A DNA stretch of 42,541 bases from Actinomycetota bacterium. GTDB taxonomy: Bacteria > Actinomycetota > Aquicultoria > Aquicultorales > JAMCWL01. The notes below the pieces were generated by a model, which made no database searches, was not told where the DNA came from, and worked only from the letters and a program-made list of their open reading frames with translations. The stretch spans positions 1 to 42,541 of the forward strand of contig JAMCWL010000038.1 of NCBI GenBank assembly GCA_023481285.1, given 5' to 3'. A program made the position numbers and the translations under genes. Of the stretch, positions 41,153-42,541 are shown piece by piece (position 1 is the stretch's first letter; each line of letters begins with the position of its first letter).

Positions 41153-42283
41153 ATGAGCAAAAAGAGGACAAAAAAGATAAAAGTTCTTTCTTGCTTTGGG
41201 ACCCGTCCCGAGGCGATAAAGATGGCGCCGGTCGTCAAGGAGCTCGAGCGGCGGCCGGAGTTCGAATCGAAGGTCGTCGTAACCGCTCAGCATCGGGAGA
41301 TGCTCGATCAGGTTCTCGACCTCTTCGGGATCGTGCCCGACCACGACCTCAACATCATGACGGCCAATCAGACCCTCTTCGATGTGACGAGCCGCGCCGT
41401 CGAAAAGCTCGGACCGGTCATCGATGCGGAAGCCGCCGACGTCCTGCTGGTGCAGGGCGATACAACAACCACCTTCGTCGCGGCGCTCGCCGCGTTCTAC
41501 CTTAAAGTTCCCGTCGGCCACGTCGAGGCGGGCCTTCGCACCTTCGACAAGCACCACCCGTTTCCGGAGGAGACCAACCGCCGGCTCACGACGGTCCTCT
41601 CCGATTTTCACTTCGCGCCGACAAAAGTCTCCAGAGAAAACCTGCTCCAAGAAGGCGTTCCGGTTGAGCGCATCTTCGTCACTGGAAACACCGTTATAGA
41701 CGCGCTCCTTTCAGTCGTCCGCGAAGACTACCGGTTCGAGCACGAGGTGCTCGGCAAGATTGCCTTCGGGAGGAGGCCGCTCGTTCTCGTCACCGCCCAC
41801 CGGCGGGAGAATTGGGGTGAGCCCCTCGAAGCGATCTGCCGGGCGATAAGAACGCTCTCGAAAACCCAGGACGTCGACGTCGTCTTCTCGGTTCACCGCA
41901 ACCCGAGGGTGCGCGAGTCGGTCGGTAAGGTGCTTAATGAAAGCGAGCGGGTTTACCTGATAGATCCCCTCGACTACGAGCCCTTTGTCCAGCTCATCAA
42001 CTTGTGCCACCTAATCCTGACCGACTCCGGTGGCATCCAGGAGGAGGCGCCCTCGCTCGGGAAACCGGTCCTCGTCTTGCGGGAGGTCACCGAGCGTCCG
42101 GAGGGCGTCGAGGCAGGGACGGTGAGGATCGTAGGCAGAAGCGAGGCAAGGATTGTTGGGGAGGCGACCCGCCTCCTGACGGACACGGACGCCTATAACG
42201 AAATGGCCAAGGCAGTCAATCCCTATGGCGATGGCCATGCCTCCGAACGCATAGCTGATATCCTAGCGAAGCATTTGTCGTAA
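41153..42283 (+). CDS. wecB: UDP-N-acetylglucosamine 2-epimerase (non-hydrolysing)
   Basis: Interconverts UDP-GlcNAc and UDP-ManNAc for cell-surface polymers. Motifs: CFGTRPEAIKMAPVVKEL, VQGDTTTTF, HVEAGLRT, HPFPEETNRRL, VTAHRRENWGEP and LTDSGGIQEEAPSLGKPVLVL (given in short blocks here), all family hallmarks. ATG 41153 has GAAGAGAG upstream and yields 376 aa; an ATG seven codons earlier (41132) lacks a ribosome site. It closes the nucleotide-sugar cluster. Confidence 0.95.
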   Translation: MSKKRTKKIKVLSCFGTRPEAIKMAPVVKELERRPEFESKVVVTAQHREMLDQVLDLFGIVPDHDLNIMTANQTLFDVTSRAVEKLGPVIDAEAADVLLVQGDTTTTFVAALAAFYLKVPVGHVEAGLRTFDKHHPFPEETNRRLTTVLSDFHFAPTKVSRENLLQEGVPVERIFVTGNTVIDALLSVVREDYRFEHEVLGKIAFGRRPLVLVTAHRRENWGEPLEAICRAIRTLSKTQDVDVVFSVHRNPRVRESVGKVLNESERVYLIDPLDYEPFVQLINLCHLILTDSGGIQEEAPSLGKPVLVLREVTERPEGVEAGTVRIVGRSEARIVGEATRLLTDTDAYNEMAKAVNPYGDGHASERIADILAKHLS

Positions 42284-42292
42284 ATAGACCGC

Positions 42293-42505
42293 CGACAAAG
42301 GCAGCTATGAGCTTTGAGCTGTGAGCTATGAGCTAAAACCAACGTTTGGATGCGCCCGGCTGAAGTCCGACCACTTCTAGTGCCTTGGTACCTTAAGGTA
42401 TGCCGAAGGCATACAGGTTAAAGCACCAACCTCCACCGCGAACAGCGCCACCAATACACGCGCGGTATTTGGCTCAAGGCCCATAGCTCAGAGCTCACAG
42501 CTAGA
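42293..42505. repeat. Intergenic inverted-array repeat element (AGCTNTGAGCT type, shared core)
   Basis: The left arm AGCTATGAGCTTTGAGCTGTG plus ATGAGCT (42304-42333) and the right arm ATAGCTCAGAGCTCACAGCT (42482-42502) are inverted. The interior has GTGCCTTGGTACCTT, a perfect GTATGCC-GAA-GGCATAC hairpin (42398-42414), and the core TCCACCGCG...CCACCAATA (42432-42456), which matches the cores at 16758 and 24822. The rest of the window to 42541 shows no gene. Confidence 0.75.
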
Positions 42506-42541
42506 AGCACCTGCGTTGATCAAGCGAGATGTAAGGCGCAT

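Noticed and set aside
1-42541. tRNA or rRNA genes, prophage or complete insertion sequence.
   Set aside because: Nothing with the sequence features of these was seen on reading both strands; no transposase or integrase translation is present.

Overview
The window (about 42.5 kb, GC-rich, densely packed) is a stretch of bacterial chromosome with no rRNA, tRNA, phage or complete transposon visible. No single marker fixes the taxon. A Gram-positive-type LexA box, Rex, a full stressosome module and a GTG/TTG-rich start usage point to a deep Gram-positive lineage (a deep-branching actinobacterium or related anaerobe is my best guess). It also carries traits more often met in archaea or diderms: the HerA-NurA-Mre11-Rad50 set, cupin-type phosphoglucose isomerase, a System I (Ccm) cytochrome c maturation operon with a CxxxY-type CcmE, and an AhbD-like radical SAM protein next to the early heme genes.

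Layout. (1) 1-2.6 kb, minus strand: thiM-thiE-thiC (thiC cut by the window edge), with a sigma70-type promoter and a TPP riboswitch. (2) 2.6-9.9 kb, minus strand: a five-gene overlapping repair operon nurA, HAS-barrel protein, herA, mre11/sbcD, rad50/sbcC, with a perfect palindromic LexA-type box at its promoter. (3) 9.9-14.1 kb, minus strand: stressosome operon rsbR-rsbS-rsbT-rsbX-like-rsbU-like, the last a RsbU_N-PAS-GAF-PP2C protein. (4) 14.3-17.7 kb, plus strand: DUF523, PHP phosphatase, PP-loop ATPase, MTA phosphorylase. (5) 17.9-24.8 kb, plus: rex with a candidate auto-operator, then a leader with two interlocking perfect inverted repeats, a CcmC paralogue, and ccmE-ccmF-ccmA-ccmB-ccmC-ccmD. 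(6) 24.9-32.1 kb and 33.7-35.0 kb, plus: hemX-hemA-hemC-hemD-(small membrane protein)-hemB-ahbD-like, and hemL. (7) Between ahbD and hemL lies an accessory island on the minus strand: a DUF4160/DUF2442 pair and what looks like a solitary integron gene cassette (attC site plus a frameshifted gene) inserted at a secondary site. (8) 35.0-42.3 kb, plus: cupin PGI, then nucleotide-sugar genes rmlA-rmlC-rmlB-rmlD-galU-galE-wecB for surface polysaccharide precursors.

How it fits together: regions 5 and 6 form one functional block. Rex (NADH/NAD+ sensor) sits directly before the heme-handling Ccm genes, which sit directly before heme biosynthesis. HemA and HemL make aminolevulinate, HemB, HemC and HemD make uroporphyrinogen III, the AhbD-like enzyme suggests the siroheme-dependent route to heme, and Ccm delivers heme to apocytochrome c. 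The gaps between these genes hold a family of repeat elements built from inverted arrays of roughly 10-nt units around a core; three of them share nearly the same core. The most noteworthy items are the putative integron cassette, the interlocking-repeat leader before the CcmC paralogue, the LexA box on the archaeal-type repair operon, and the inverted-array repeat family.
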